Below, in pieces: positions 1 through 10,525 of a stretch of 64,000 bases of DNA. Source of the stretch: Lantana camara (lineage: Eukaryota; Streptophyta; Magnoliopsida; Lamiales; Verbenaceae). Below the pieces are notes generated by a model that saw nothing but the letters and a program-made list of their open reading frames with translations, had not been told where the DNA came from and made no database searches. Each line of letters starts with the position of its first letter. Positions within the stretch are counted from its first letter, which is position 1. Both the position numbers and the translations under genes were made by a program. The stretch lies in contig CM074856.1 of the NCBI GenBank assembly GCA_037501455.1, positions 95,244,001-95,308,000 on the forward strand, given 5' to 3'.

Positions 1-137
1 CCTTCGTTTGCTCAAACCGACCCCGGAATCGGACTCAGGAGGCCAAAATACCTCGGAAACCACCAAGGACCGGCCGGGAATCTCGCCGGAACGCGGCGGA
101 GCGAGGTGCTACAGTGCACGCGCCACCGCCACCGGTC
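1..137 (-). repeat. Fragment of H-family LTR (GC-rich part)
   Basis: This piece closely matches 3091-3219 in the same orientation: both contain the same run of words, including CAAAACCGA-like, GGCCAAAATAC, ACCACCAAGGACCGGCCG and GCGAGGTGCTAC. It therefore belongs to a second copy of the GC-rich 5' part of LTR H. The copy is cut at about 137, where LTR H's own 3' terminus starts, which suggests one H-type element landed in or beside another. The rest lies outside the window. Short reading frames here are not supported as genes. Confidence 0.6.
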
Positions 138-3100
138 TTTAGCAGCCCAAGCGGTGGGGCACCACACCCCCGAGCTATGACCTGACACGTGTATGAAATG
201 GAAAGTCCGCACACGCACCAAGTTACAGCGAACAGGTGACAAACGAAAAATCAACCTAAGCTAGACGATACCTAAACCCTGTATAAGTGCAAATATACAA
301 AACCTGAATGCGGAAGCGATACAAAATACGAATTCTCAAAAAAAACTTTAATCAGCAATCATAATCCATATATTTCAAAAAGTAAATCAACAGCAACTAA
401 ACGGGTTCAACTGGCCCTAGAAACCTGTCCCGATCAAACATATAATCAAAACGGGTTCATCTAAACCGAACACCTGTCCTAACCTGTCACGAAATTCATA
501 CATTCGAATCATAAATGTAATGCTGCTCAAAACCATATCATAAGTAATGTTATCATAAATTGAAACAAAGTACATAACAGACTCAGACGGACTGACACAA
601 CTTACATAAACAAGACCTCAAACATAAACCGAAGCAACGTACTTAATAACTTAAACAAACAGATACGGACTCAACAGACAGAGACAACCGCCTAGCTCAC
701 ACCTGCAAGAACTGAAAAGTGGAAAAGAAAGGGGAGGGTCAGTCTCTAGAAGACTGAGCGAGCAGGAGCGATACATAAATATAGAAACATGCACATGCAA
801 GTCGTAAGTCCTGAGCAAAGTTTTATTTAAAGTTAGTTCCCACAAAGGGCAAGAAAATAACTAAGCAATGCTCAGAATTTACGACTAGTCATATTAAATT
901 CATTAAGTTCATAATTCATACAAAATCAATAAGGCTCGGCGAGTGAGTGTGCGTCATCTCCAACCAAACTGCGACCATGTACGACAAATATCTTTAATAC
1001 ATTGAATACGTGATCATACAATATCTTATAATACACACAAGCATATAACATAACATAAAACATAGTCGTTTGGGAAATCCGTGTCCCGGCCTTCCCGCAA
1101 GGTGCATAACAATCATAACATACTTATAATCATAAAATAAGTTTCAACCTTCTTCCTCCAGGTGGTGGACGGGTTTGCAAGACCTGACCACCTAATACAT
1201 AATGGCTAGAGGGGTTCATGTGGCCCCAAAAGCCCAACTAGCGTTTTCTCATCAAAACTCCTAACGAGGTCCGCTCCGTCGTAAAACATAGTGGAACTAG
1301 CACATGGGATCACCGTCGGCCCATGCTTCCCCGGATAGCTAAATGTACTAAGTCCCTGTGCCCGTGAACATATCATACATGCATAATCTCGCCAAAATAT
1401 TTGATTCATAAGAAACATAACATATTTCATAATTTATTAGAAAAAGGGTTTACTCGATCAAAGTTTACTCGATGACTCTACTTTAAAAGTAACATATATA
1501 TATATATATATGGTTTTTGGCCAAAGCTTGTCACATAAGGTTGTAGGGTTTAATATGTAACTAGAACGAAAACACCCTCACCTGGTACCAAACGAAGCCA
1601 AACGCAAAGCAGATGGTCCACCCCGGAACCTGCACGACCACAAGTCACCACCCCTGGTGCACCTGTACCAACTGAATTCACAAAACACAGTACAGAACTC
1701 AGACTCAGACTCAGACAACCATATAAGAAGCACGACACATGCTCAAGCACTTAAGAAATGCAATCACATAAGCAAAGTTCACATTCATACTAATTACTTG
1801 CAAAATAAAATATCACATAACTCAACATGTTCATAAAACACATCAAGAGATGTTTTTATGCACAATTAATTCAAATAAACAAAATGGAAAGGCAATGCAT
1901 GTCACATTATTTCATATAAATTCATATATCAAATGACTAATTCCTATTCATACGAATAACTTATTTCTTACGTGCAAAAGTTTCTATTTAATCATACAAG
2001 TTTCATACAATTCGTATATCGCATAATATGTTTATTTTAAATTAAGAAATTAAGCCTAAATTACAAAGTTTCAAGCTTAGGCATAATAATTCTCTGAATC
2101 GAAATCATAATTAGCATATTTGTTTGTCAATCGACAAGGATTAATTAATTGAAATCATACAATTTATATGTTTAGTGAAATTACACGAACACCCCTTCTA
2201 CAAGGGCTATATTAAATCTAATGGCAAGAAACGAAACTAATATCACCAACAATCATGAAATCATACATTCATCATTCATTACATATTTTCAAATACCATA
2301 CAATGCATATTCATTAATTTATTGAGCATATAAGAACGAATTACATTTTAAAACAATTAACAACTAATATAATTTCGGCATAATGGTTGTTCAATTCACA
2401 ATTCAAAGCATCAATACATATCACATTTCATTTAATACATGATTTCGTACACATTGGAATACAATTCAGTCGACAAACTAAGCAATTAACAATCAAAACA
2501 ATTTATTTTAAATATTCGAATTATACGAAATAAATCACAACAAATCAATCAGGCATCCGATTGACGAACGGAAAGTGGCGTTGAACTCACCACGACGAGA
2601 GAAACTTGCTGTCCGAAGGGCGTCGGAACGCCGCCACCGGACCACCACCTCCGGTGGTCGGAAAATTCCCCGGAAGGACAGAAACATGCGCCTCGGCCTG
2701 CTCGACAAAAGCCCTCAACCAATTTCATAAGATACCAAACACGCCCGACTTCGTTGACGAAAAACCGAACTAAATCCCAATGACGAAAACTGAAATTAAA
2801 CCCAAACCGTAACACGAAAACGAAATCCGAACATATCGTAGCGAGGCCTTCGAAAGCCCCTAACCAATTTGCCAAAAAAATCACCGGAAAAGAGAGCCAC
2901 CGATCCAAGGTCGGTCCGCCACCGGTTCGCCGCCAGCCACCGGTTCTGGAGTCGAGGCCAATGCCATCAGCTAAGTTTCATCATTCTAAGCAACTTTCGT
3001 GAAGGAGCCACTGCCAAAACCGGCCGAAAAAAGGTCCCAAACCGCCGCCGAATGTCTGCAGCTACGCCACTTGCCGGTTCAGCCACCTCCGGCCTTCGTT

Positions 3101-3919
3101 TGCTCAAACCGAGCCCGGAGGCCAAAATACATCGGAAACCACCAAGGACCGGCCGCGAATCTCACTGGAACGCCGCGTAGCGAGGTGCTACGGTGTACGC
3201 GCAACCGCCGCCGATCTTCAGCTAGCGTGTACGCCGCCGTCCGGCCACCGCTGGTTACGCCGTTGGAACTGGAGTTAGGCGGGATGTCATCTAACCAATG
3301 CTGGGGCGCGTGTTTGAGAAAAGTCACCGGAGACCGCCGCGAAGAGGCGGCGAAATGGCAGGCGTGAATCCCGCCGCCTGTACCTTGCCGTAGCGCCACC
3401 ACAGCTGGGTTTCAGGACCCGATTCTTGTACCAACGTGTCGGGCTCATCGAGATGATAAATTTCAACTACTCAAACGTCAAATTCCATCGAGAAACGAGC
3501 GAGAACGAACATGTGTGCGTTTCTACACCTTGAGTGTATGTGAGGGAGGTGAGAGACGCGGGAGAAGGAGAGAGAATGAAGAAGCTGAAGTGTGGCACGA
3601 ATTATGATGATCAAGATATTTATCCCGGTCCTCGAGCGTAAAAACGATCGGTAGAAGGGCTAACGACATCAGAAATGGGCAAACTCAGAGTTTACGGACT
3701 CGTCTCGATGCCCCGAACACAAAGCAGGGTCAAAAAGGTCGAACTCTCGACCGAACGAGAAATGACCGAAAAACCCCTTAAAGGAGAAAATTACAAAAAG
3801 GCCCCTAAACTCCAAAAGAGTTCAAAATAGGGCCACGCAAAGCACAAAATCACCGAATTAAACACACAAGGAAATTGAAACGTGGCGTACCTTATTTATA
3901 GGACGGGCGGGGTGTTATA
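138..3919 (-). mobile_element. Gypsy-type LTR, family H (minus strand)
   Basis: Read on the minus strand, this starts with a decayed TGTAACACCCC-type end (ggggtgttata at 3909-3919), followed at once by TATAAATAAGG, a likely TATA box. It ends with gggctgctaaa at 138, a worn form of GCTACA. The 3' half aligns by eye with LTR C (58000-58936). Landmarks on the minus strand are a donor GTGAGT at 2590, a mini-exon 1582-1662 flanked by AG and GTGAGG, a TCAGTC/GACTGA hairpin at 739-757, an acceptor TGCAG near 703 and GCTAGGCGG just beyond it. At about 3.8 kb it is long even for Tekay-type LTRs. No matching TSD was found (cggtc versus aatgc), so the ends may be rearranged. It could be two merged LTR pieces; the join would lie near 2545. 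Confidence 0.6.
2560..3430 (-). repeat. GC-rich first-exon-like segment of LTR H
   Basis: This GC-rich block sits between the TATA-side end of LTR H and its putative donor at 2590. It holds several open frames on both strands, but none resembles a known family. Part of it (3091-3219) recurs at 1-137. The best reading is a transcribed, non-coding leader inside the LTR, not a host gene. Confidence 0.45.
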
Positions 3920-5437
3920 AATGCCGAAGACTCGAAGAATTTCTTATTGTCAAACAAGGAGATAGGATGGTTATGGAATATTTGGAGGAGTTCGAGAGAG
4001 TAGGTGCTTACATGACACATATTGCCAATGATGATTGGATGGAGGCTATGTACTTTATGGAAGGCCTTCGGAGTGAGTTTAGAGAAGCTTTGGTTATAAG
4101 AGATATGGGGTACATGGGACCAAGCTGTTGAGAAGGTATTACGGATTGAAACACGGTGGATGGCAAGAAAAAGACAAGGAGAAGAGGCATCGGAACAACC
4201 ACTTGGATTAGGTTCCTGTTCCAATTTACAAGTGGAAAAGGGACCGTCTCGGCATGTTATACAAGCCAGAGAGGCGGTAAAAAGAAGCCTAAGCCCCGGT
4301 AGACCCTTCGATCAGAGAGAGAGTTCCAACCATGTTCTCATTGTGGTGGGACCAACTATACTTACGAGGGATGTTGGATTAGGCTAAAGAGATGCTACGC
4401 TTGCGGGTCTTCAGAGCACAAGTTTCCCGATTGTGACCGTTCGAGGGCTAATAAACAAGGAGGTGGAACCAAAGGCTTCAAGTTGGAAACCAAATCAAAC
4501 CCGAAAATTCAGGTACTTGCGTTCATGGCATCTCATTCATGTATATTTAATCTCAGGGAAACCCACTTGTTGTGACTTTTCTTGCTTCATTGCTCCTTAG
4601 TACTTGTTGTGGCTTATGTTGTTGTTGCTTTCTTATAGCTCTCTTCTGGGAGAGTTTGGTAAGGTCGAGTGCTCGAGTGGTTTGTGAGTTGTGAGGGTCG
4701 AGTTACCCGGTGGTCTTTTTTAAAGGCACCTAGAGAGGTACGGAGCTACCTTACGCGTGGGTTGGTTGTTTGAGCGTCGAGTTCGGGTCTACAAGGGTTT
4801 TGCCAATTGCGTGTTCGAGTAGAAGAACCTAGTATTGCCTATGTGTTGTCGGGGTACACTAGGCGAATTTTCTTTAAGAATGCCAACCCATTGACATGAA
4901 TGACGAGGAAGAGGAACGATTTTGAATGGGAAGAGGTAGTTGAAGACAGTTGCCTTCGCATCGGCTTTTGTCGACCCAACGTACTTAAGGCTACTCGCTC
5001 TTGATCGAGGCACAAAGGAAGGCTTTGGTTGTGTGTTGCGAGAAGTGCAAGGTCACAAGTTTTAACCCACTCACGGTTTGAGTTTGTTCGGAGACTTGAA
5101 GAACTGGTAAGGTGTAATGGCGTGAGAAGAGATGTTGTAGACTTTGTGTAGCAATGTCTAAAGCTCCATCAGTTGAAGACCGAGCATCAAGAACCTGTAG
5201 GATTCTCCATCTACTTCCGAATTCTATTTGGAAGTGGGAGCGAACGACTATGGACTTTGTGTCTGGTTTGTAAAGGCTAAGGAGATTTCAATGAGACTTG
5301 AGTGATTGCTCGTTTTAACGAGCTATTCCATTTCTCTCATGGTTTCGTTGTTCGATAAGGTTTTGAGAGCTTCATTCCGAATTCGATCAATACCCTGTTG
5401 AGGACCGGAGGATAGGACATTTTGAAAGGGGAGTGTT
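3920..5437 (+). pseudogene. Decayed Gypsy gag-pol remnant (element F)
   Basis: Translating 3935-4150 gives a gag-like run with KQGDRMVMEYLEEFERV, HIANDD and FMEGLRSEFREAL, matching the retrotransposon gag region that E encodes at 41880-42030. A CCHC zinc knuckle is still readable at about 4393-4434 (CYACGSSEHKFPDC). Further on, only scraps survive: DRGTKEGFGCVLRE near 4995 resembles RNase H, and [14 protein letters not shown] near 5230 resembles the integrase core. Protease and reverse transcriptase are missing or unreadable, and stops and frame changes are frequent. The segment is about 1.5 kb where an intact gag-pol takes about 4.5 kb. It ends in a purine-rich tract just before LTR F. Its 5' end is lost against LTR H. 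Confidence 0.8.
5421..5437 (+). other. Polypurine tract of element F
   Basis: TTTTGAAAGGGGAGTGTTT-like sequence lies directly upstream of the TGTAACACCCC LTR start. This is the position and composition expected for the plus-strand primer of an LTR retrotransposon. Confidence 0.6.
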
Positions 5438-8400
5438 TGTAACACCCCAACTCTTCGCCATATAGGTATGTAGTAACGAGAGTGCTAAGCGCGCATTTAA
5501 TTTATTTATTTATTCTCTTATATGTTTAGTAAATTGTTTATGTGCTTACTTCAATTTATATGAATTAATTGTTAAGGGTTTTATATGGTCTTTAACACGT
5601 ATTGCTTGCTTGCCTTTGAACTTGACCCGAATGTGCCCGAGCTTGGTTCCAATTTTTATGACTATGTGTTATGCATGAAGTACATGATTTATGAACTGGT
5701 TTGTATGCTCGTTGTTTGTTTTTGGGTTTGTTTGATATGGTTCTTAGACTGTTCTGTTTGTTAAGGGACTCGGGGGAATAACTTGTTTTAGCGCACCTTG
5801 GGTTCCGGAAGGCGTAACTTGAGCTCGGGAATTCGATTTGAATTCTAGAATTGGCGTTGGACTTATAATGAGTTTTGGAAGCTTTCAAACCTGGCCTTGT
5901 ATTTTTGTAAGCCCGTTTGGACCTCCAAATTTTGCCCGTAACGTGAGCCTCGCCCGTATTTACCACCTTTTACCGTTTTAGCCATAACTCCCTCGTTTCC
6001 TAACCAAATGACTTGATTCTTGAGCCCACTTAACCATGGTTTAACCCCCTAACCAAGCCCCTTAACTTCATTCTCTAAATCATCAAGAAAGAGGGGAGAA
6101 AGGCCTGTAAACCGAGACCAAAAGGAAGAGAGAAAAGGGATTTTTGGCACTATTTACACGAGACTTTTTCGAGCTCGTTTCTTCGTCGATTCTTCTCTGA
6201 TTTAAGAGGTAAGCATAGATTTGTGTTCTCCACTGTCTTGTGCTTTTTTTAAGTCATGATTTGCTTGAATTCATGTAGATTTGGGCATGTAATGGACCAT
6301 AACATGAATAGTAAGGATGTGATGTATATTTGATGATTTCTTGTAAATTTTTGATGCATATCTTGAATTGGAGATGAATTTATCATCTACTTGACTTCCT
6401 TGATGCTTGTATGGAGCTTGATTTTGAGTTATATTACTTCCATTTGATCCACTATTGATTTATTTCTTGAAAACTTGAAGAATATGTGAAAACATGAATT
6501 TTGATGCTTCCTTGCTCATACCTCCGAATTTGCTGTGGTTTCTTGCATGAATTGTGGAGTTTTTGGTTTGTTATTATTGTGCTTTGTTTTTGATTTCATG
6601 CATCATCCCTTGCCCAACTTTTCCCCTGTTTTTGCTTCGATTTTGGGCAGGTAAGTAACAGGGGCGCGGTCATGACATGGCAGCAGATTGGCGACTGGAG
6701 GAACGTCGCAGCCATGGCATTTTACGGTGCGGCCATGACGATCTGGTAGAAGAGCTCTTGGACGAGCATCGCGGCCGTAACACTTTCTTTCACGGCCGCG
6801 ATGGGGGTGCAGCATCGCTGCTGGAGGTGCAACACGACCTCGGTGATGTCAGTGCGGCCATGACCTTGTGGTTGCTTCTTGCTTTGTATGTGTTTTGTTT
6901 AACTCGTTTGGCATCGTTTATGTTTAATCTTTGTTGTTACCTTGTTTTTCTACGTGTTATGGCCTTCGTTGTGAATTTTTAACTTGAATTATGTGCATGT
7001 ATACGTTACTTGGTCTTCATGCATATCTTTCCTGATTTGTTGATCGTTTCTTACTCTAATTGCCACGTTTCTGATTCATATGTCTTGCTAACTTGTTGTA
7101 TTATGTGTTATATGCATAAATATGAATTTATTATGTGATTTCGATGCTCTTATACGCGTAATATGATAAGATGTGCTTAGAACGCTTTCCTACGTGCATA
7201 AATGAGCTTATATCTTATTTCTTTGATTTATATGATATCTCTTTTCTCTCCTGTGATACGTATGTATTAGTAACACGTTATATGATGTGTTATGCTCCTT
7301 CTATGTAAATTATGAATCCGTTTGACGTGAAACATGCTCGTTATGACTTGGTATGAATTGATATACCTTGATTTGACATGAATGCTACTTTGTTGCATTT
7401 GACTCGTATCATTTGCATTCATACCCATACGCCGAGTGTCTAATTGGTTCATATTGAGTCTAAGGTTATCTCTTGCCGTTTGTTTTGTTCAGGGGATGAT
7501 CTCGTTGGTGACATGGTGCTTCATAGGCGTCTGTTTGCCTTCTTTTGCTCCCGTGACGTCTTGAAGGTGAGGTTTTGTTCTTTTAGTTAAAGTGACCTAT
7601 AACCCTACGTAATTTGAAGCCCGCATGCAAAATATGTATACTATATGATAAATACGTGCTTGATATGTATTTTGAGGGCTTGTTCCGCTTGTCACGAATC
7701 TTGAAAACGCTTTTATACGTATATAAACTATGTTTTGTTTTGTTTTGAAAAGATTTGAAGTACGTCTTGAACTTGTAGCGAGATATAACCTTGAAAGATA
7801 GGTCAGTTGACATGAACTTGTACATGACTTGTTGGGCCCGGGAGATTTGTGTGAAGGAGCCTCGAGACGGTGACGGGCCGTCGGGTTAACCCCAGAGTAC
7901 GATCTCCACTTGATAGGACGAGCCCGAAACCCACTAGGAGGTTGGTGGGGGACGGAGTCCTCGGGCATTAGTGTCGTGAAACTCATGACCCAGACATACA
8001 CACTTGCTTGGATGGTTAGGGTGTACATAACCCTTCCATGACCGAAGTTTGAGGTAGGTTTTATTTTAATTTGACTTGTACTTGTCTTGACATGAGGAGC
8101 TTGGAGGAAACTCATACTCGCCAAGTAGTTTGTTTTGTCTTGTCTTGAGTCTATGAAACGGGAATGGATTCTTAATTATTTAAAATTGGTTATTTTAGCC
8201 TTCGAGCCTTAACTTCTTTTAAATATTTATATCTATTATCAAGGGAAACGTTTTGGCGTGCAAAAACAATTCCCGTTTCATGGATTATTACGATCTTGAT
8301 ACGTGTTGTACTCTATATGCATACGGGTATGTGTATTAGCCCCCTCACCAGTCTCTAGGACTGACTCTCGTTGTCTCTCTCTTTTTTCTCTTTTATTCTT

Positions 8401-8579
8401 TAAGTTGCAGGTGCTGGTTTGGTTCGTGCTAGGCGGCGGTCTTTCTTTTGGGTTTGGGTGTCTTATAGCAAGTCTCATGCATCTCTTGTATTCATTTTGT
8501 ATTCCCGAGCACTTGAAAGTATGTATATGATCATGATACGTTTTGGAGAGCCCAAAGTTTTTGCTTCCTAAGATCTAGT
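5438..8579 (+). mobile_element. 3' LTR of Gypsy element F, 3'-truncated
   Basis: This begins TGTAACACCCC at 5438, immediately after the purine tract of the decayed gag-pol, so it is the 3' LTR. Landmarks shared with the other LTRs are a donor AG|GTAAGC at 6209, an acceptor TTCAG ending 7492, a mini-exon 7493-7566, a donor GTGAGG at 7567, a CAGTC/GACTG hairpin at 8349-8363, a long pyrimidine tract, acceptor TTGCAG ending 8410 and GCTAGGCGG after that. A perfect 12-bp stem (6767-6778 with 6792-6803) lies in the first putative intron. Compared with LTR E, roughly 240 bp of the 3' end are missing where minus-strand LTR G begins. Confidence 0.75.
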
Positions 8580-8996
8580 TAGTAGCGCCCGGAGCGACGA
8601 GCCACCACATCCCCCGCACCTAGCCTCAACCCACATATGAAATAGAAATCCATACATGAGCCAAAGACTAAGCGGACGGGAAACTGCACATACTCACTAA
8701 GCCAGGCGGAGCTAAGACAGGACCAGAGCGCACATAAAGTATGCAACAACAACAATTAATGAAAAGCAAGTAACAATTTTAAAACACATAATTCATGAGA
8801 ATTCACATAATTCGAGAATTAAATTCAAGTTAGATAAATTAAATACGGAAGTTAAAACGTGAAATTTAAATAATTAGGGTATATAAATCACATAAACAAT
8901 TAAATCAACGTATAAATTAAATCAAAAAGGAAATACGACATTGGTTAACCCTCAAGTGACGTCATACCTGGCTTGCCGAAGAAATAGGGTGTCACA
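8580..8996 (-). mobile_element. Minus-strand LTR stub, internally deleted (G)
   Basis: The upper end reads, on the minus strand, TGTGACACCCTATTTCTTC followed by a GGTATGACGT motif that the other LTRs of this group also carry shortly after their start. The lower end matches LTR 3' termini (gcgggggatgtggtgg, then a CGCTCCGGGCG end like that of E). Only about 417 bp separate the ends instead of 2-4 kb, so the middle is deleted. No TSD is visible. It abuts truncated LTR F head-to-head, which fits a rearrangement better than a clean insertion. Confidence 0.6.
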
Positions 8997-10249
8997 TGGT
9001 TGGTATCGTTCGTGGGGAGAAGTGGAATGTTCCAAATATTCATCATAGAGGGTTTAATGATGACTGAGTATCTTAGAAATTCAAAGAACGCAAACGTACC
9101 TGAACAAGTTTGCTTTATAAAAGTGGATTTCACCTCCCGTAACTTGAACTTATAATACATTATCTGGGCCTGTTATTTGATAATAAGAGAAAGATGTTGT
9201 AACCTTTAGACATGGAGAGGTGTTTTGTTAGTGCAGGATGTTGAATTAAATAGCGGGATGCATTAGTGGAATTTCATGGAGGTAAGCATTTGTGATGATA
9301 TGGCTGTAACTATTAATAATAAAATTAAATTCCTGTTTCTCTTACGTGGTGATGCGGTTGCTACTAATCTTGGCATGGGGGCGAGGTTGGTCTTTTGTTG
9401 GATGCAAGAACGACGTGGTGCTTGGGAGAGAAAGCCCAGGAAGGAAGTGCCTCTTTGGAGCCCAATTGAAAACTATGAAATTAACGGATCTAGTTATGTA
9501 CAGAATGTTCGATACCATCCGTACATCGTTTGCAAAAGTCCTGAGGACGCTAGGAATATGCGTGCTATCTTCTGTTGCCACATCTATATTTTGTCGATGC
9601 TCATTGTCTTTACCCGGATGTCTGGGCTCCTTGACGTGACTCCAGCAGAGGATCCTTTCGACTTGTCTAGTAGGAGGGGTTGTAATTATTTTATGGGCCA
9701 CGTTGTTTCATTTTAGGCCAACAACAACTCGAGAGATTGGGGGAGTTTATGGAATTTAGCCCATTTGTGGCGCTGTTTTGCTGTTTTTCGTGGGCACTTG
9801 GGTTTAAGTATTATTGCTGATCTGTGGACCATGAACGTTTATTTATACTTTTTGGATGCTTGGTTGGCATATATAAGGAGGGGACCTCGTTAATAACCCT
9901 ACGACTGCATTGGCCGATTTTTCCAAAAGAATAATAATAATAAACAACTGATTAATATGGTTGAACTTACATTCTGAATTAAAAAAAACCTCTTTAATTA
10001 TTTTGAACTTTATGAAGTAAATAAATGAAAAAGCAATGTCAAATAGTAATTTGATTATGATTTAATTTTATCTAATTAAATAATAGTCTAAAAGTTTATA
10101 TTATAATAAATTATATTTAAAACACATATATGCATAATATATTTAGTCAAATAATACATGCTCCTACAAAAATATTGTCTGGCAAAAAATTATTATTCTA
10201 AGAATTAATTATAGCAAATAATATAATTTTTATAATATTTTGTGTTGCA
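8997..10249. other. Unassigned low-copy-looking stretch
   Basis: No LTR, retrotransposon protein or RNA gene is recognised here. One open frame on the plus strand (9276-9716, 146 codons, starting MEVSICDDMAVT) has no family resemblance I can name, and it is overlapped by an antisense frame, so I do not call it a gene. TATATAAGGAGGGG occurs near 9870, but no open frame follows. From about 9900 the sequence is very AT-rich. This is the best place in the window to look for old host-derived or DNA-transposon sequence. Confidence 0.3.
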
Positions 10250-10397
10250 ATAAAGTGGTGTAGATTAGCGGTTCGCAGTTATGCTAGCTTAACCAGAGGT
10301 CTCGAGTTCGAGTCCCTAGCAATACAACTACCATTGTTAGGGAGAGCTTTACATCCTAAGTGGTCCGTCCCGGCTCGACCCATGAATGCCGATAATG
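10250..10397 (+). repeat. tRNA-derived SINE-like sequence
   Basis: An A-box-like TAGATTAGCGG (10261-10271) and a B-box-like GAGTTCGAGTCC (10304-10315) sit about 43 nt apart, the spacing of an internal RNA polymerase III promoter. The downstream part (ggtccgtcccggctcgaccc, then aatgtggga) recalls the body of plant Au-type SINEs. The sequence does not fold as a tRNA, because no acceptor-stem partner is evident. It abuts decayed Copia pol on its right. Exact ends and a TSD were not found. Confidence 0.45.
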
Positions 10398-10525
10398 TGG
10401 GATTTGTCACTTAGATCTTTCACGTTAAACTAGTTCCTGAACCAAATTTGGTTACTTTTTTGTCATTCTTCAAATTCCCATTGAGAAGGATGTCATCTTT
10501 GCAAAGTACCAAAAGTTGGACCTAA
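10398..10525 (-). pseudogene. Copia reverse transcriptase relic, YVDD region
   Basis: On the minus strand this reads, with frame changes, as DDILLNGNLKNDKKVTKFG followed by VKDLSDKS. These correspond to the YVDDILL...KVTKLWLSNQFGMKDLGDAS part of the Copia L polyprotein at 30112-30220. It is the downstream half of a Copia pol relic that continues at 12857 beyond solo LTR M, whose TSD (cctaa) splits it. It is heavily mutated and non-functional. Confidence 0.7.

Noticed and set aside
2869..3402. Proline- and arginine-rich protein in LTR H
   Set aside because: Open on both strands, explained by GC content; the repeated part at 1-137 is not in a shared long frame.
9276..9716. A 146-codon host gene
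   Set aside because: No recognisable family, an antisense frame of similar length overlaps it, and no promoter or exon structure is evident.
10261..10315. A tRNA gene, from the A- and B-box-like words
   Set aside because: No acceptor stem or anticodon arm can be drawn around the boxes, and the flanking text looks like a SINE body.
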